Of a DNA stretch of 64,000 nt, positions 53,346-62,432 are shown one piece after another (position 1 is the first letter of the stretch; each line of letters starts with the position of its first letter). Under the pieces are notes generated by a model. That model worked only from the letters and a program-made list of their open reading frames with translations. It did no database searches and was not told the origin of the DNA. The DNA is from Pantoea alhagi. GTDB lineage: Bacteria; Pseudomonadota; Gammaproteobacteria; Enterobacterales; Enterobacteriaceae. The stretch spans positions 1,240,001-1,304,000 of the forward strand of contig NZ_CP019706.1 of the NCBI RefSeq assembly GCF_002101395.1. Reading direction: 5' to 3'. The translations under genes were made by a program, and so were the position numbers.

Positions 53346-53825
53346 TTATTGCTGCTCTGGTGAGATGAGCCCGAACTCATCTGACGATCTCGCAGGCAGA
53401 TTCCAGTTTGGCGGCTCCGGCTCAACTTCTTCGACCTGCAATCCGTGTGCGCCCTCAGACAGACGGAAGCGGGTAACAAAGCCTCTGCCCCAGGGAAAAC
53501 GCTTCTTTTTGAATTTCTTTTCTGAACTCAGAACAACCGAAAATACATAAGCAGTATCAAGCCGAAACGGGTAAGCGGCGATATCCAGACACTCATCTGC
53601 ACGAACAGTGTAAGACTTAGGTATAAAAAGCTTTTCACGGGCCATGCCTGCCATTTCATAGATGTGTATAGCGTAAACCTCCTCGTCTCCCTCCGGCTGT
53701 ACGGTTACACATGGTTTATTATCTTTAATCGTCACTTGAGCAGGATAGTCAGGATGGTAATAGTCGCCCGGACCAGGGCAGCCGCTTAGCAGCAAGGCGG
53801 CTGCTATAAAGAGTAATTTTCGCAT
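53346..53825 (-). CDS. Putative periplasmic lipoprotein, probable immunity protein
   Basis: A 159-residue protein with a lipoprotein signal: MRKLLFIAAALLLSGC, lipobox cysteine at residue 16. The mature part is beta-rich looking (PAQVTIKDNKPCVTVQ, YAIHIYEMAGMAREKLF) and ends in an acidic, Pro-rich tail. It resembles proteins annotated as type VI immunity periplasmic lipoproteins (recalled, not searched). It lies 2 bases after the metallopeptidase-like gene on the same strand. Its stop is only 7 bases from the ryhB promoter, so its transcript may read into ryhB. Confidence 0.7.
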   Translation of the reverse strand: MRKLLFIAAALLLSGCPGPGDYYHPDYPAQVTIKDNKPCVTVQPEGDEEVYAIHIYEMAGMAREKLFIPKSYTVRADECLDIAAYPFRLDTAYVFSVVLSSEKKFKKKRFPWGRGFVTRFRLSEGAHGLQVEEVEPEPPNWNLPARSSDEFGLISPEQQ

Positions 53826-53827
53826 GA

Positions 53828-54364
53828 TTATCTCTGCCTGAGAAAATGGGTTAACACACGCTCATAATCCGCTTTGATGTTTGGGTGAGCTTTACCTGTA
53901 AAAGTCCCAACAGATGGAAGTAACTTAAGCCACAGGCCATAGCCATATCGATAAAGCAAAAAATAATCAGCCACTATCTGCGCTTGCTGTTCCATAGTGT
54001 AATCATGTAAATATTTATTTTCATTAAAATCATAATGATAACTGGCTGCCCAGCTAAAAAGTCCGCGGGTTCTGACCCACATCCCTTTCTGATATTGCCA
54101 GACATGGGTCAGCTCATGGATAAACGTATGCTGTTTACCAATGTCGGAAATCGCTGAGAAGTCATGCGCATAGAGATAGTCACGCATGTATATCTCCCCG
54201 TTGGGCGCCATCGCTACATTTTGGCTCTGCAGGCCAAAAGGAAAGTAGCTGTCATAGTGGATCCAAACTCGAGAGTAAATAATCGCATTACCAAATATTG
54301 TTTTAGCCATGTTGATTTCGCCCGGTGTCATCAGGCGTAAGCTTCCTTGCTTTCCATTTTTCAT
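53828..54364 (-). CDS. Putative zinc-metallopeptidase effector (HELTH motif)
   Basis: A 178-residue protein with the zinc-metallopeptidase motif HELTH at residues 83-87 in HTFIHELTHVWQYQKG, and a downstream glutamate in DYTMEQQAQIVADYF that could be the third ligand. The fold resembles C-terminal domains of Rhs/VgrG-type effectors as remembered. There is no signal peptide. The gene directly upstream of a coupled lipoprotein gene is the pattern of a periplasm-acting effector with its immunity protein. No secretion genes are nearby. Upstream DNA is very AT-rich, suggesting acquisition. The target is unknown. Confidence 0.65.
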   Translation of the reverse strand: MKNGKQGSLRLMTPGEINMAKTIFGNAIIYSRVWIHYDSYFPFGLQSQNVAMAPNGEIYMRDYLYAHDFSAISDIGKQHTFIHELTHVWQYQKGMWVRTRGLFSWAASYHYDFNENKYLHDYTMEQQAQIVADYFLLYRYGYGLWLKLLPSVGTFTGKAHPNIKADYERVLTHFLRQR

Positions 54365-54844
54365 TAGCGGTTGTCCATACTTTGCAGTTAATGAAATATA
54401 TAACGTGAATGATTATGATTTAAATAATTCAATCTAATGGGAATGTTATTTTCTTAAAGTGTTAATAACATCCTTTAGCGCCCGGTTAATTAATAGCAAA
54501 TAAACATTCAGGTGAATTTTATTTTATTCATTTAATTTCAATAGGTTACAACACAAAAAAATATCGAAATGCGGTTAATTGGCATGAACCATTACTCGTT
54601 GCCTTAATTAATCTGAAATTTGACTTTTAAAATTTATTTCATGCATCCAGAAAAACCAATAACGATTTTAACACACAAGATCAATATATATTTTCTGTTA
54701 TTCGACCCCTGCCTCATTTTTTTACAATCAAAGGTTCCACTAAAAAGGCGATTAATTTTATTTATTTTTTAACGCAACTACGTGAATGTAATAGATAAAA
54801 CAGCCAGATAACGGAGGGATAATATGAGCAATATTGTTGTACGT
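54365..54844. other. AT-rich region between the effector gene and ggt, no gene called
   Basis: About 480 bases, markedly AT-rich, presumably including the effector promoter. A 25-codon rightward frame starts with ATG at 54824 behind GGAGGG, but it runs through the ggt hairpin and is not called. E. coli genes of this interval (yhhY, yrhB) are absent. Confidence 0.4.
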
Positions 54845-54880
54845 TACGCCGTGCCGAAATTCAGCTTTCGACACGGCGTA
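54845..54880 (-). terminator. Hairpin after ggt
   Basis: TACGCCGTG pairs with CACGGCGTA, extended by CGAAA/TTTCG, starting 3 bases after the ggt stop. No U-run follows, so termination strength is uncertain. Confidence 0.55.
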
Positions 54881-54883
54881 CCA

Positions 54884-56632
54884 TTAATACCCTGCCGTTA
54901 AGTCATCGACCGTACGCGGATCGGACGCGCCGTACAGCATGCCGTCAGGCCCGATCATAATGCTTTGCGTACTGCCCATCGCTGGCATTACTTCGACGTT
55001 CTGTGCTTTCGCGCTCAGCAATTTGAGCGTATCCGGGCTGAAACCTTTCTCAACGCGTAGCTGATCCGGCAGCCACTGATGATGGAATCGCGGCGCATTG
55101 GTGGCTTCAGCCACGTTCATCCCAAAATCGATGCTGTTAACCACCATTTGCAGCACGGTTGTGATAATGCGGCTGCCGCCCGGACTGCCGGTAACCAGCC
55201 AGGTTTTGCCATCTTTCGCCACAATAGTTGGCGACATTGATGACAACGGACGCTTGCCTGGCTGAACGGCGTTGGCTTCTCCGCCGACCAGGCCATAAAC
55301 GTTTGGCGTGCCCGGACGAGCGGAAAAGTCATCCATCTCATTGTTCAGCAGAATACCGCTTTTGCCTGCCACGATACCGCTGCCGAAATTAGTATTCAGC
55401 GTATAGGTCACCGCGACCGCATTGCCCTGCTTATCCACCACCGAAAAGTGCGTGGTCTGGTTGCTCTCATACGGCGCCAGTTTGCCCGGCTTGATCTCTG
55501 TTGAAGGCCGCGCTTTGGCGATATCAATCTGCTGCGCCAGCGATTTCGCATAGGCTTTGCTGGTGAGCGCCTGCCACGGCACCTTAACAAAATCGGGATC
55601 GCCCAGATATTCCGAGCGGTCGGCGTAGGCATATTTCTCTGCTTCAGCCATTACCTGCATCGCGTCGGCGCTGCCGAAGCCCATTTTTGCCAAATCGAAG
55701 TTTTCCAGGATATTCAGGATCTGCACAATATGGATACCGCCGGAAGAGGGCGGCGGCATGGAGAAGACCTGATAGCCGCGATAGCTGCCGCTAATCGGCT
55801 GGCGCTCTACGGCGCGGTAGCTGGCTAAATCCGCTTTGCTAATCAGTCCGCCGTGCTGCGCCATCTCTGCGGCGATCTGATCGGCAATCTCCCCTTTGTA
55901 GAAGGCGTCCGCGCCCTGTTGTGCAATCAGCGACAGGCTGTGTGCCAGATTCGCCTGCACCAGACGTTCGCCTTTCTGGTAAGGCGTGCCGTCCGGCTTA
56001 AAGAAAATAGCTTTGCTGTTTTCATGCGACAGCAGCACCTCTTTGCCATAACTATTCAGATCGTCAGCCAGCGCATCGTTCACAATGATGCCCTTGCGCG
56101 CCAGCTCAACGGCGGGCTGTACCAGCTGGCTTAGCGGCAGCGTACCGTACTTTTGGGCCGCCAGCGCAAAGCCCGCCACCGTGCCGGGCGTACCGGAAGC
56201 CAGCGGTGAGGTCAGGGAAAGTTTACTGTCCGCATTACCCTGTTTATCCAGAAACATATCCCGGCTGGCACGAGCGGGTGCCACTTCACGAAAATCGATA
56301 GCCGTGGTACGGCCAGAAGCGGTGCGCAGCAGCATAAAGCCCCCGCCGCCCAGGTTGCCCGCCTGCGGATGGGTTACCGCCAGCGCAAAACCCACCGCCA
56401 CGGCGGCATCCACCGCATTGCCGCCCTGACGCAAAATATCCACGCCAATTTGCGTGGCGGTCTCATCCACTGACGCTACCATCCCCTGCTTCGCCCGAAC
56501 CGGATGGAAGGTATCCGCTTCGATACCATAGGAAACCGGTGGGGCATTTTGTACCAGCGCCAGCACCGATCCGCCCCAAAGCAGCGTCAGCAACGCAGCG
56601 GTGAGCCGCCATCCCTTTACTTTTTTCTGCAT
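54884..56632 (-). CDS. ggt: Gamma-glutamyltranspeptidase
   Basis: A periplasmic enzyme that hydrolyses or transfers the gamma-glutamyl group of glutathione. The 582-residue precursor (E. coli 580) has a signal peptide of about 25 residues (MQKKVKGWRLTAALLTLLWGGSVLA). Autocleavage before Thr393 in NQTTHFSVVDKQGN yields the two subunits. Other landmarks: GGNAVDAAVAVGFALAVTHP, PLSSMSPTIV and TGSPGGSRIITTVLQ. It is leftward, divergent from yhhA. Confidence 0.97.
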   Translation of the reverse strand: MQKKVKGWRLTAALLTLLWGGSVLALVQNAPPVSYGIEADTFHPVRAKQGMVASVDETATQIGVDILRQGGNAVDAAVAVGFALAVTHPQAGNLGGGGFMLLRTASGRTTAIDFREVAPARASRDMFLDKQGNADSKLSLTSPLASGTPGTVAGFALAAQKYGTLPLSQLVQPAVELARKGIIVNDALADDLNSYGKEVLLSHENSKAIFFKPDGTPYQKGERLVQANLAHSLSLIAQQGADAFYKGEIADQIAAEMAQHGGLISKADLASYRAVERQPISGSYRGYQVFSMPPPSSGGIHIVQILNILENFDLAKMGFGSADAMQVMAEAEKYAYADRSEYLGDPDFVKVPWQALTSKAYAKSLAQQIDIAKARPSTEIKPGKLAPYESNQTTHFSVVDKQGNAVAVTYTLNTNFGSGIVAGKSGILLNNEMDDFSARPGTPNVYGLVGGEANAVQPGKRPLSSMSPTIVAKDGKTWLVTGSPGGSRIITTVLQMVVNSIDFGMNVAEATNAPRFHHQWLPDQLRVEKGFSPDTLKLLSAKAQNVEVMPAMGSTQSIMIGPDGMLYGASDPRTVDDLTAGY

Positions 56633-56834
56633 ATCATCACCTTTGTTGTTGTGTTTACATTGTGTTTACTTTTCTTAAACTTGCACAAAATAAGCACAAA
56701 AAGCGAGCCTTAACGCAAATTAGCATTCAGTGACAGGCCGATCGCGGAAGGTGAGTTAAACTTAGACTGGGCAACACACAGCGATGCCGCTCTGGCGTCG
56801 TCTCCGCCGCGTTGCTAATGAAGGAGAACAGCAA

Positions 56835-57131
56835 GTGAAAAAACTACTGATGATTTTTATCGCTCTGCTGCCGCTAAGCGGCATGGCGAATACGCTGAAC
56901 AACAACAACCCTAACCAGCCGGGTTACAACCCAAGCCAGCAGCGTCTGCAAACCCAGATGCAAACGCGTCAAACGCAGCAGCAAAACAAGTTACGTATGG
57001 ATCAGCAGCAGCAGACACAGCAAATGCAGCGTCGCATGCAAGAACAGCGGAACAGCACGCAGCAGCGCGTTTTACAGTCGCAGCCCGGCAGCAATACTCC
57101 GCCGCCGGTTTATCAAAATAACACGCAGTAA
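56835..57131 (+). CDS. yhhA: YhhA family (DUF2756) secreted glutamine-rich protein
   Basis: A 98-residue protein from a GTG start (AAGGAG eight bases upstream) with a signal peptide (KKLLMIFIALLPLSGMA). The mature part is rich in Gln, Asn and Arg, with NNNPNQPGYNPSQQRLQ as in E. coli YhhA, and looks coiled or disordered. Function is unknown. An in-frame ATG at 56784 is rejected because the signal peptide begins at the GTG. Its stop is 3 bases from the ugpQ stop; the two genes converge with no room for a shared terminator outside coding DNA. Confidence 0.88.
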   Translation: MKKLLMIFIALLPLSGMANTLNNNNPNQPGYNPSQQRLQTQMQTRQTQQQNKLRMDQQQQTQQMQRRMQEQRNSTQQRVLQSQPGSNTPPPVYQNNTQ

Positions 57132-57134
57132 TAT

Positions 57135-57872
57135 TTAAAAATCGGGGCCAATAATATCGATGCGATCGGTACAGATCGCATCTACGCCCCACTCCAGCAG
57201 CGTCCGCGCACGTTCGGGTTGATTCACGGTATAAACCAGAATTCTCAGCCCGGCCTGTTTAATCGCGGCAGTACGCTCCGCATCCAGCAAACGATGATTC
57301 AGGTGAACAGAGACACAATCCAGCGCCCGGGTCATTGCCTGCCAATCTTCATGCCATTCGTCCAGCAGCAGTCCACGCGGCAGTTCCGGCGCGGCCTGCC
57401 TCGCTGCCTCCAGCGCCACCACCGAAAATGACGAAAGCAGTGGCGCGGTTTCCCCCTGCCACAGCTCACGCGCCGCCAGCGCGATCGCTTTTCCGGTCTG
57501 CGCCTCATAACCGGTGGTAGGCTTGATTTCAATATTCGCCATCAGATGATGCTGGCGGCAACGCGCCGCAACGGCCTCCAGTAGCGGCAGGCGCTCGTTG
57601 CTAAAAGCTGAGCTAAACCAGCCGCCGGCATCCAACTGAGCCAGCTGATGCCACGGCATCTCACCCGCGATGCCCCAGCCGTTGCTGGTGCGATCGAGCG
57701 TATCGTCATGCAGCAGGAAAATATGCTCATCGCGCGACAGTTTGGCATCAAACTCAATCATGGTATGACCGTAACGCGCACCAGTATCAATTGCCGCCAG
57801 CGTGTTTTCCGGTGCCAGCTTGCCGCCGCCGCGATGGGCAACAATACGAGGATAAGGCCACTCTTTATTCAT
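57135..57872 (-). CDS. ugpQ: Cytosolic glycerophosphodiester phosphodiesterase UgpQ
   Basis: Hydrolyses glycerophosphodiesters entering through Ugp to glycerol-3-phosphate and an alcohol. The 245-residue GDPD-family protein has AHRGGGKLAPENTLAA (catalytic His and Glu), EFDAKLSRDEHIFLLHDDTLDRTSNG in parts, and IEIKPTTG. No signal peptide, consistent with cytosolic location. Its ATG overlaps the ugpC stop by four bases. Confidence 0.96.
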   Translation of the reverse strand: MNKEWPYPRIVAHRGGGKLAPENTLAAIDTGARYGHTMIEFDAKLSRDEHIFLLHDDTLDRTSNGWGIAGEMPWHQLAQLDAGGWFSSAFSNERLPLLEAVAARCRQHHLMANIEIKPTTGYEAQTGKAIALAARELWQGETAPLLSSFSVVALEAARQAAPELPRGLLLDEWHEDWQAMTRALDCVSVHLNHRLLDAERTAAIKQAGLRILVYTVNQPERARTLLEWGVDAICTDRIDIIGPDF

Positions 57873-58942
57873 TCCAGACGCGCTCCCTGTTTAGCTGAAA
57901 AAAAGTGCAGCGCCTCCACAGGCAGATGCAGCCATAGGGTGCTGCCTGGTGCGGGACGCTCAAGATGCGGCAAGCGTACCACAAGGCGCTGTTCGCCCCA
58001 CTTTCCGTGCGCCAGATTATCTGCGCCAAGGATCTCCAGCGTTTCGACAACCAGCGGAATACCGCCCGCCTCGCGACTGCTGAGCCTGATATGTTCCGGA
58101 CGAATGCCCAGCGTCGCCGCCTGATTCGCCCACTGGGTTTTCGCCACGGCCAGCGGCAGCGCCAGATTATCGCCCAGCACAAACGCATTGCCGTCGCGAC
58201 TGAAGCTGCCTTCCAGCAGGTTCATCGCTGGCGAGCCGATAAAGCTGGCGACAAAGCGCGTTGCCGGACGCTCATAAACCTCAACCGGCGTGCCGACCTG
58301 TTCGACAACGCCTTTATTCATCACCATCACGCGTTCCGCCAGCGTCATCGCTTCCACCTGGTCGTGGGTGACATACAGGCTGGTGGTGCGTAGCCGACGA
58401 TGCAACAGCTGCAGTTCCAGGCGCATCTGAACGCGCAGCCGCGCATCCAGGTTAGAGAGCGGCTCGTCAAACAGAAACACCGCCGGTTCGCGCACAATTG
58501 CGCGTCCCATCGCCACGCGCTGACGCTGACCACCAGAAAGCTCGCGCGGTCGCCTTTTTAGCAGCGCATCCAGCTCCAGGCTGCGTGCCGCTTCCAGCAC
58601 CCGCTGGCGGATCAGTTCACGTCCCATGCCGCGAATTTTCAGGCCGTAGGCCATGTTCTCTTCAACCGTCATATGGGGATAGAGCGCATAGTTCTGGAAA
58701 ACCATCGCAATGCCGCGATCTTTTGGTTCCAGCTCCGTGACCCGCTGCGTATTGATATAGATGTCGCCGCTGGTGACGCGCTCCAGCCCGGCGACCATAC
58801 GCAGCAGCGTCGATTTACCACAGCCGGAAGGCCCTACCATCACCATAAATTCGCCGTCGCCTATCACCACATCCAGCGGCTGAATAATTTGCTGCTTGCC
58901 GTCATAAGACTTGGTAACGGCCTGAAGGGTTACTGCTGCCAT
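57869..58942 (-). CDS. ugpC: sn-Glycerol-3-phosphate ABC transporter ATPase UgpC
   Basis: Energises UgpAE. The 357-residue protein has Walker A GPSGCGKST (residues 38-46), the Q-loop QNYALYPHMTVEENMAYG, ABC signature LSGGQRQRVAMGRA, Walker B VFLFDEPLSNLDA, and a MalK-like C-terminal regulatory domain (TLGIRPEHIRLS). It lies 3 bases after ugpE. Confidence 0.96.
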   Translation of the reverse strand: MAAVTLQAVTKSYDGKQQIIQPLDVVIGDGEFMVMVGPSGCGKSTLLRMVAGLERVTSGDIYINTQRVTELEPKDRGIAMVFQNYALYPHMTVEENMAYGLKIRGMGRELIRQRVLEAARSLELDALLKRRPRELSGGQRQRVAMGRAIVREPAVFLFDEPLSNLDARLRVQMRLELQLLHRRLRTTSLYVTHDQVEAMTLAERVMVMNKGVVEQVGTPVEVYERPATRFVASFIGSPAMNLLEGSFSRDGNAFVLGDNLALPLAVAKTQWANQAATLGIRPEHIRLSSREAGGIPLVVETLEILGADNLAHGKWGEQRLVVRLPHLERPAPGSTLWLHLPVEALHFFSAKQGARLE

Positions 58943-58945
58943 AGT

Positions 58946-59791
58946 TTATTTCTCACTCTCGACTAAACCACGGACAAACGCCCGCTGCATCACCATAACC
59001 ACCACTACCGGCGGGATCAGCGTTAGCAGCATCGCCGCCATTACCAGATTCCATTGGGTCGTGCCTTCGCCTGAGGAGATCATGCTGCGAATGCCCGCAA
59101 CCGCCGTGCCCATTTTTGTCTCGCTGGTAATCAGAATCGGCCACAAATACTGGTTCCAGCCGTAGATAAAGGTGATCACAAAAAGCGCCGCCAGGTTGGT
59201 ACGCGACAGCGGCAGCACAATGTCACGGAAGAAACGCATCGGGCCTGCGCCATCGATGCGCGCCGCCTCCATGAGCTCATCCGGCAGCGACATAAAGAAC
59301 TGACGGAACAGAAAAGTGGCGGTCGCTGAGGCCATCAGCGGCAGCGTCAGGCCGCTGTAGCTATCGAGTAGCTGAAGGTTAGCTACCACCTCCACCGTAG
59401 GGAAAATACGCACCTCGACCGGCAGCATCAGCGTGATAAAAATCATCCAGAACACCAGGTTACGTAGCGGAAAGCGAAACCAGACCAGCGCGAAAGCGGA
59501 AAGCATCGAGACGGTGATTTTACCGAAGGTAATACCCAGCGCCATCAGCGTACTGTTAAACAACAGCACGCTCATTGGCGCGCTGTTGCTGCTGACGCCG
59601 TACAGCCAGATCTCACGCAGGTTGTGCCATAACTGAGTACCCGGCACCAGGCTCATCGGCACCTGAAAAATCTGTTGGTTATCCAGCGTGGCGGCCACAA
59701 AGGCGACCCAGAGCGGGAACAGAATGGTCAGAATGCCCAACGCCAGCATAACGTGGCTGAAAATATCCAGCCCGCGACGATTCTCAATCAT
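58946..59791 (-). CDS. ugpE: sn-Glycerol-3-phosphate ABC transporter permease UgpE
   Basis: An inner-membrane permease subunit of 281 residues (same as E. coli), six hydrophobic segments. The EAA loop that docks UgpC reads LMEAARIDGAGPMRFFRDIVLPL. Its start overlaps the ugpA stop by four bases. Confidence 0.96.
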   Translation of the reverse strand: MIENRRGLDIFSHVMLALGILTILFPLWVAFVAATLDNQQIFQVPMSLVPGTQLWHNLREIWLYGVSSNSAPMSVLLFNSTLMALGITFGKITVSMLSAFALVWFRFPLRNLVFWMIFITLMLPVEVRIFPTVEVVANLQLLDSYSGLTLPLMASATATFLFRQFFMSLPDELMEAARIDGAGPMRFFRDIVLPLSRTNLAALFVITFIYGWNQYLWPILITSETKMGTAVAGIRSMISSGEGTTQWNLVMAAMLLTLIPPVVVVMVMQRAFVRGLVESEK

Positions 59792-60675
59792 TGATAACGC
59801 ACCTTACGCTCGACATAGCGGAACTGAATAATGGTTAAGACAATCACCAGGAACATCAGCACCACCGACTGCGCCGCCGATGAAGAGAGATCGAGACCGG
59901 CAAAGCCTTCCCGGTAAATCTTATAAATCAGCGTGGTGGTGGCCTGTACCGGACCGCCCTGCGTGGCGGCGTCAATCACCGGGAAGGTGTCAAAGAAGGC
60001 GTAAACCAGGTTTACCACCAGCAGAAAGAAGCTGACCGGCGCGATCAGCGGCAGCGACAGATGAAAGAAGCGGCGTACCGGCCCAGCGCCATCAATCGCG
60101 GCCGCTTCAACCAGCGAACGCGGGATCGATTGCAGCGCAGCGAAGAAAAACAGGAAGTTGTAGCTGATCTGCTGCCATACCGAGGCCAGCACCACCAGAA
60201 ACATCGCCTGGCCGCTGTTCTGTGCGTGGTTCCAGTTGTAACCGATGCTCTGCAGGAAGTGGGTGATCAACCCGATGCCGGGGTTAAATAAAAACATCCA
60301 CAGCACGGCGGCGATAGCTGGCGCAACCGCATAGGGCAGCAGCAGCAGCGTCTGATAAAAGCGTTTCAGGCGCAGCACATGATCCGTCAGCGCGGCGAAC
60401 AGTAGCGAAATGACCAGCCCAAAGCCGGTCACCAGCGCACTAAAGATGAGTGTGGTCCAGAAGGATTCAAGATAATAGTCGTCATCCAGCAATCGGCTAA
60501 AGTTTTCCAGCCCGACAAAGGTACTGGAAAAGCCAAAGGGATCCACGCTTTGTACCGAGTACCAGAGCGCTTCGCCGGCTGGCCAGATAAAAAAGATCAG
60601 GGTAATAAGCAGCTGAGGGAAAACCAGTACCCAGGGAAGCCAGCGTGACTGGAAAACGGGACGAGAACTCGACAT
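59788..60675 (-). CDS. ugpA: sn-Glycerol-3-phosphate ABC transporter permease UgpA
   Basis: The second permease subunit, 295 residues (same as E. coli), six hydrophobic segments. The EAA loop reads LVEAAAIDGAGPVRRFFH. It lies 84 bases downstream of ugpB and overlaps ugpE. Confidence 0.96.
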   Translation of the reverse strand: MSSSRPVFQSRWLPWVLVFPQLLITLIFFIWPAGEALWYSVQSVDPFGFSSTFVGLENFSRLLDDDYYLESFWTTLIFSALVTGFGLVISLLFAALTDHVLRLKRFYQTLLLLPYAVAPAIAAVLWMFLFNPGIGLITHFLQSIGYNWNHAQNSGQAMFLVVLASVWQQISYNFLFFFAALQSIPRSLVEAAAIDGAGPVRRFFHLSLPLIAPVSFFLLVVNLVYAFFDTFPVIDAATQGGPVQATTTLIYKIYREGFAGLDLSSSAAQSVVLMFLVIVLTIIQFRYVERKVRYQ

Positions 60676-60759
60676 GCGGTAATTCCATAACAGATCGGCA
60701 CAAGCGGTGCGTGACAGGATGAGGTGATAGCCGGACCGCCGCAGCGGCCCGGCATCTGC

Positions 60760-62079
60760 TTACTTCACCTGTTGTTCGAAACGACGCAGCAGCAGGTTGC
60801 CGCGCTGGACGGCAGAATCCAGTGCGGCCTGCGGCGTTTTGCTGCCGCTCCAGACGCCTTCCAGCTCTTCATCAACAATGGTGCGGATCTGCGGCATATT
60901 GCCGAGGCGTAAACCTTTGGTGAAAGGCAACGGCGGCTTATTCAGCATCTGACGCGTGGCGATATCCGCGCCTGGGTTCTTCTCATAGAAGCCCTGCTGG
61001 CGCGTCAGATCGTAAGCGGCGCGGGTAATGGGCAGATAGCCGGTTTTCTGATGCCATTCGGCAGCGTTTTCCGGCAGAGCGAGATACTGTAAAAACTCCG
61101 CCACGCCTTTGTAGGTGGCGCTGTCTTTGCCCTGCATTACCCACAGGCTGGCTCCGCCGATAATGGCGTTCTGCGGCGCGGAAGGCACGCTTTCGTCATA
61201 CGGCATCATGCCGACGCCATAATTGAATTTGGCATGCTGACGTATATCCGCCAGCGAACCGGATGAGGCGGTGGTAATCGCACAGTCGCCGTTATAGAAC
61301 TTTTCAGTAGACTCATCCTTACGGCCAAAGTAGGTGAAGTCCCCTTTTTTGTTCATCTCTTGCAGCATGGCGATATGGCGCACCTGTTCCGGCTTATTGA
61401 AAATCAGCTCGGCGCTGGTGCCACCAAAACCATTGTCCTCGGTGGCCACCGGCAAACCGTGCCAGGCGCTGAAGTTTTCAATTTGGATCCAGCCCTGCCA
61501 GCCGCTGGCGTAGCCGCACTTCATGCCCGCTTTTCGCAGCGCCGCCGTATCTTTTGCCAGCTGCTGCCAGGTTTTAGGCGGCTGTTCGGGATCTAAGCCC
61601 GCTTTCTTAAAGGCGTCTTTGTTGTAATAAAGCACCGGCGTGGAGCTGTTAAACGGCTGCGAAAGCAGGTGTCCGCTTTTCGCATCGGTATAGTAACCCG
61701 CGACCGTCGGCACAAACTGCGATTCATCGAATTTGATGCCTGCATCGTTAAACACTTCATAGACCGGCTTGATCGCTTTAGAAGCCATCATGGTGGCAGT
61801 GCCGACCTCGTAAACCTGCAAAATCGCCGGTGCTTTGCCGGTACGTACCGCAGCGATACCGGCCGCCAGGCTCTGTTCATAGTTGCCTTTATAAACCGGT
61901 ACGATTTTATAATCGGGGTGCGCCTGGTTGAAACGTTGTGCCAGTGAGTCAACTTCTTTGCCTAATTCGCCTTCCATAGAGTGCCAGAACGGAATTTCCG
62001 TCGCGGCCAGGGCCTTGCCGCTCAGTGCCAGCCCCAGCACAATGCTGAGAGCGGTATGACGAAACGTAAAGGAGGACAT
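60760..62079 (-). CDS. ugpB: sn-Glycerol-3-phosphate periplasmic binding protein UgpB
   Basis: Captures glycerol-3-phosphate and glycerophosphodiesters in the periplasm. The 439-residue precursor (E. coli 438) has a signal peptide ending ALSGKALA, then TEIPFWHSMEGELGKEVDSLA. Binding-site blocks include PAILQVYEVGTATM, SQPFNSSTPVLYYN and TTASSGSLADI. The ATG at 62079 is preferred to upstream codons because GGAAAA precedes it and the signal peptide then has normal length. It is the first gene of ugpBAECQ, with Pho boxes upstream. Confidence 0.96.
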   Translation of the reverse strand: MSSFTFRHTALSIVLGLALSGKALAATEIPFWHSMEGELGKEVDSLAQRFNQAHPDYKIVPVYKGNYEQSLAAGIAAVRTGKAPAILQVYEVGTATMMASKAIKPVYEVFNDAGIKFDESQFVPTVAGYYTDAKSGHLLSQPFNSSTPVLYYNKDAFKKAGLDPEQPPKTWQQLAKDTAALRKAGMKCGYASGWQGWIQIENFSAWHGLPVATEDNGFGGTSAELIFNKPEQVRHIAMLQEMNKKGDFTYFGRKDESTEKFYNGDCAITTASSGSLADIRQHAKFNYGVGMMPYDESVPSAPQNAIIGGASLWVMQGKDSATYKGVAEFLQYLALPENAAEWHQKTGYLPITRAAYDLTRQQGFYEKNPGADIATRQMLNKPPLPFTKGLRLGNMPQIRTIVDEELEGVWSGSKTPQAALDSAVQRGNLLLRRFEQQVK

Positions 62080-62140
62080 AGCGTTTTCCTGTGACATTGT
62101 AGGTGTGCGTAACAACACGCTTTTTTAGTTCGCAACGTAA

Positions 62141-62194
62141 CATGACACGGAAAAATGACGGTGAGATAACCAGCAGATGACAGAAAGATGACGG
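62141..62194 (-). promoter_or_regulatory. Pho boxes upstream of ugpB
   Basis: Read leftward, CCGTCAT-CTTT-CTGTCAT at 62176-62194 gives two CTGTCAT-type repeats exactly 11 bases apart, as in the PhoB consensus. A second, less regular pair (CCGTCAT, GTGTCAT) lies at 62141-62161. E. coli ugpB is PhoB-activated under phosphate limitation; the same is inferred here. Confidence 0.75.
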
Positions 62195-62432
62195 CGAGAT
62201 TGCACTGGGCGGGCGGAGACGGGCGCTGAACGGCAAGGATTTTGCGGGACAGGCAGAGACGCAAGCGAGGCCGCAGGACGAGCGGGGAAGCAAGCGGGAT
62301 TCCGGCCTTACGTAAAGACGCAACTGCCGTCATCCATGACCGGCTCGACCCGCGCCTTCCATGGCGCGGGACGCTTTACTCCTGGCCGGAACCCCGCTTG
62401 CCCTGGGCTTCGGCGTCGCCTGCGGTACGATA
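62195..62432. repeat. GC-rich palindromic element between livF and ugpB
   Basis: The 18-base arms at 62290-62307 and 62384-62401 are complementary with one mismatch (GCAAGCGGG and its partner CCCGCTTGC mark the ends). Inside, CCCGCGCC (62349-62356) and GGCGCGGG (62363-62370) form a perfect hairpin. The whole stretch is far more GC-rich than other intergenic DNA here. It may end the liv transcript, or be a repetitive palindromic element. No gene is called: frames through it overlap the Pho boxes and ugpB. Confidence 0.55.

Noticed and set aside
53219..53479. 86-codon leftward reading frame near yhhW
   Set aside because: It runs through the RyhB RNA, its promoter and terminator. Its apparent protein quality comes from RNA conservation, and the ATG sits inside the promoter/Fur region.
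54824..54901. 25-codon rightward frame with GGAGGG upstream
   Set aside because: It passes through the ggt hairpin and ends inside ggt; the hairpin explains the sequence better.
61949..62333. Two overlapping leftward frames upstream of ugpB
   Set aside because: They cross the Pho boxes and the ugpB start and have Cys/Arg/Pro-rich composition typical of noncoding GC-rich DNA.
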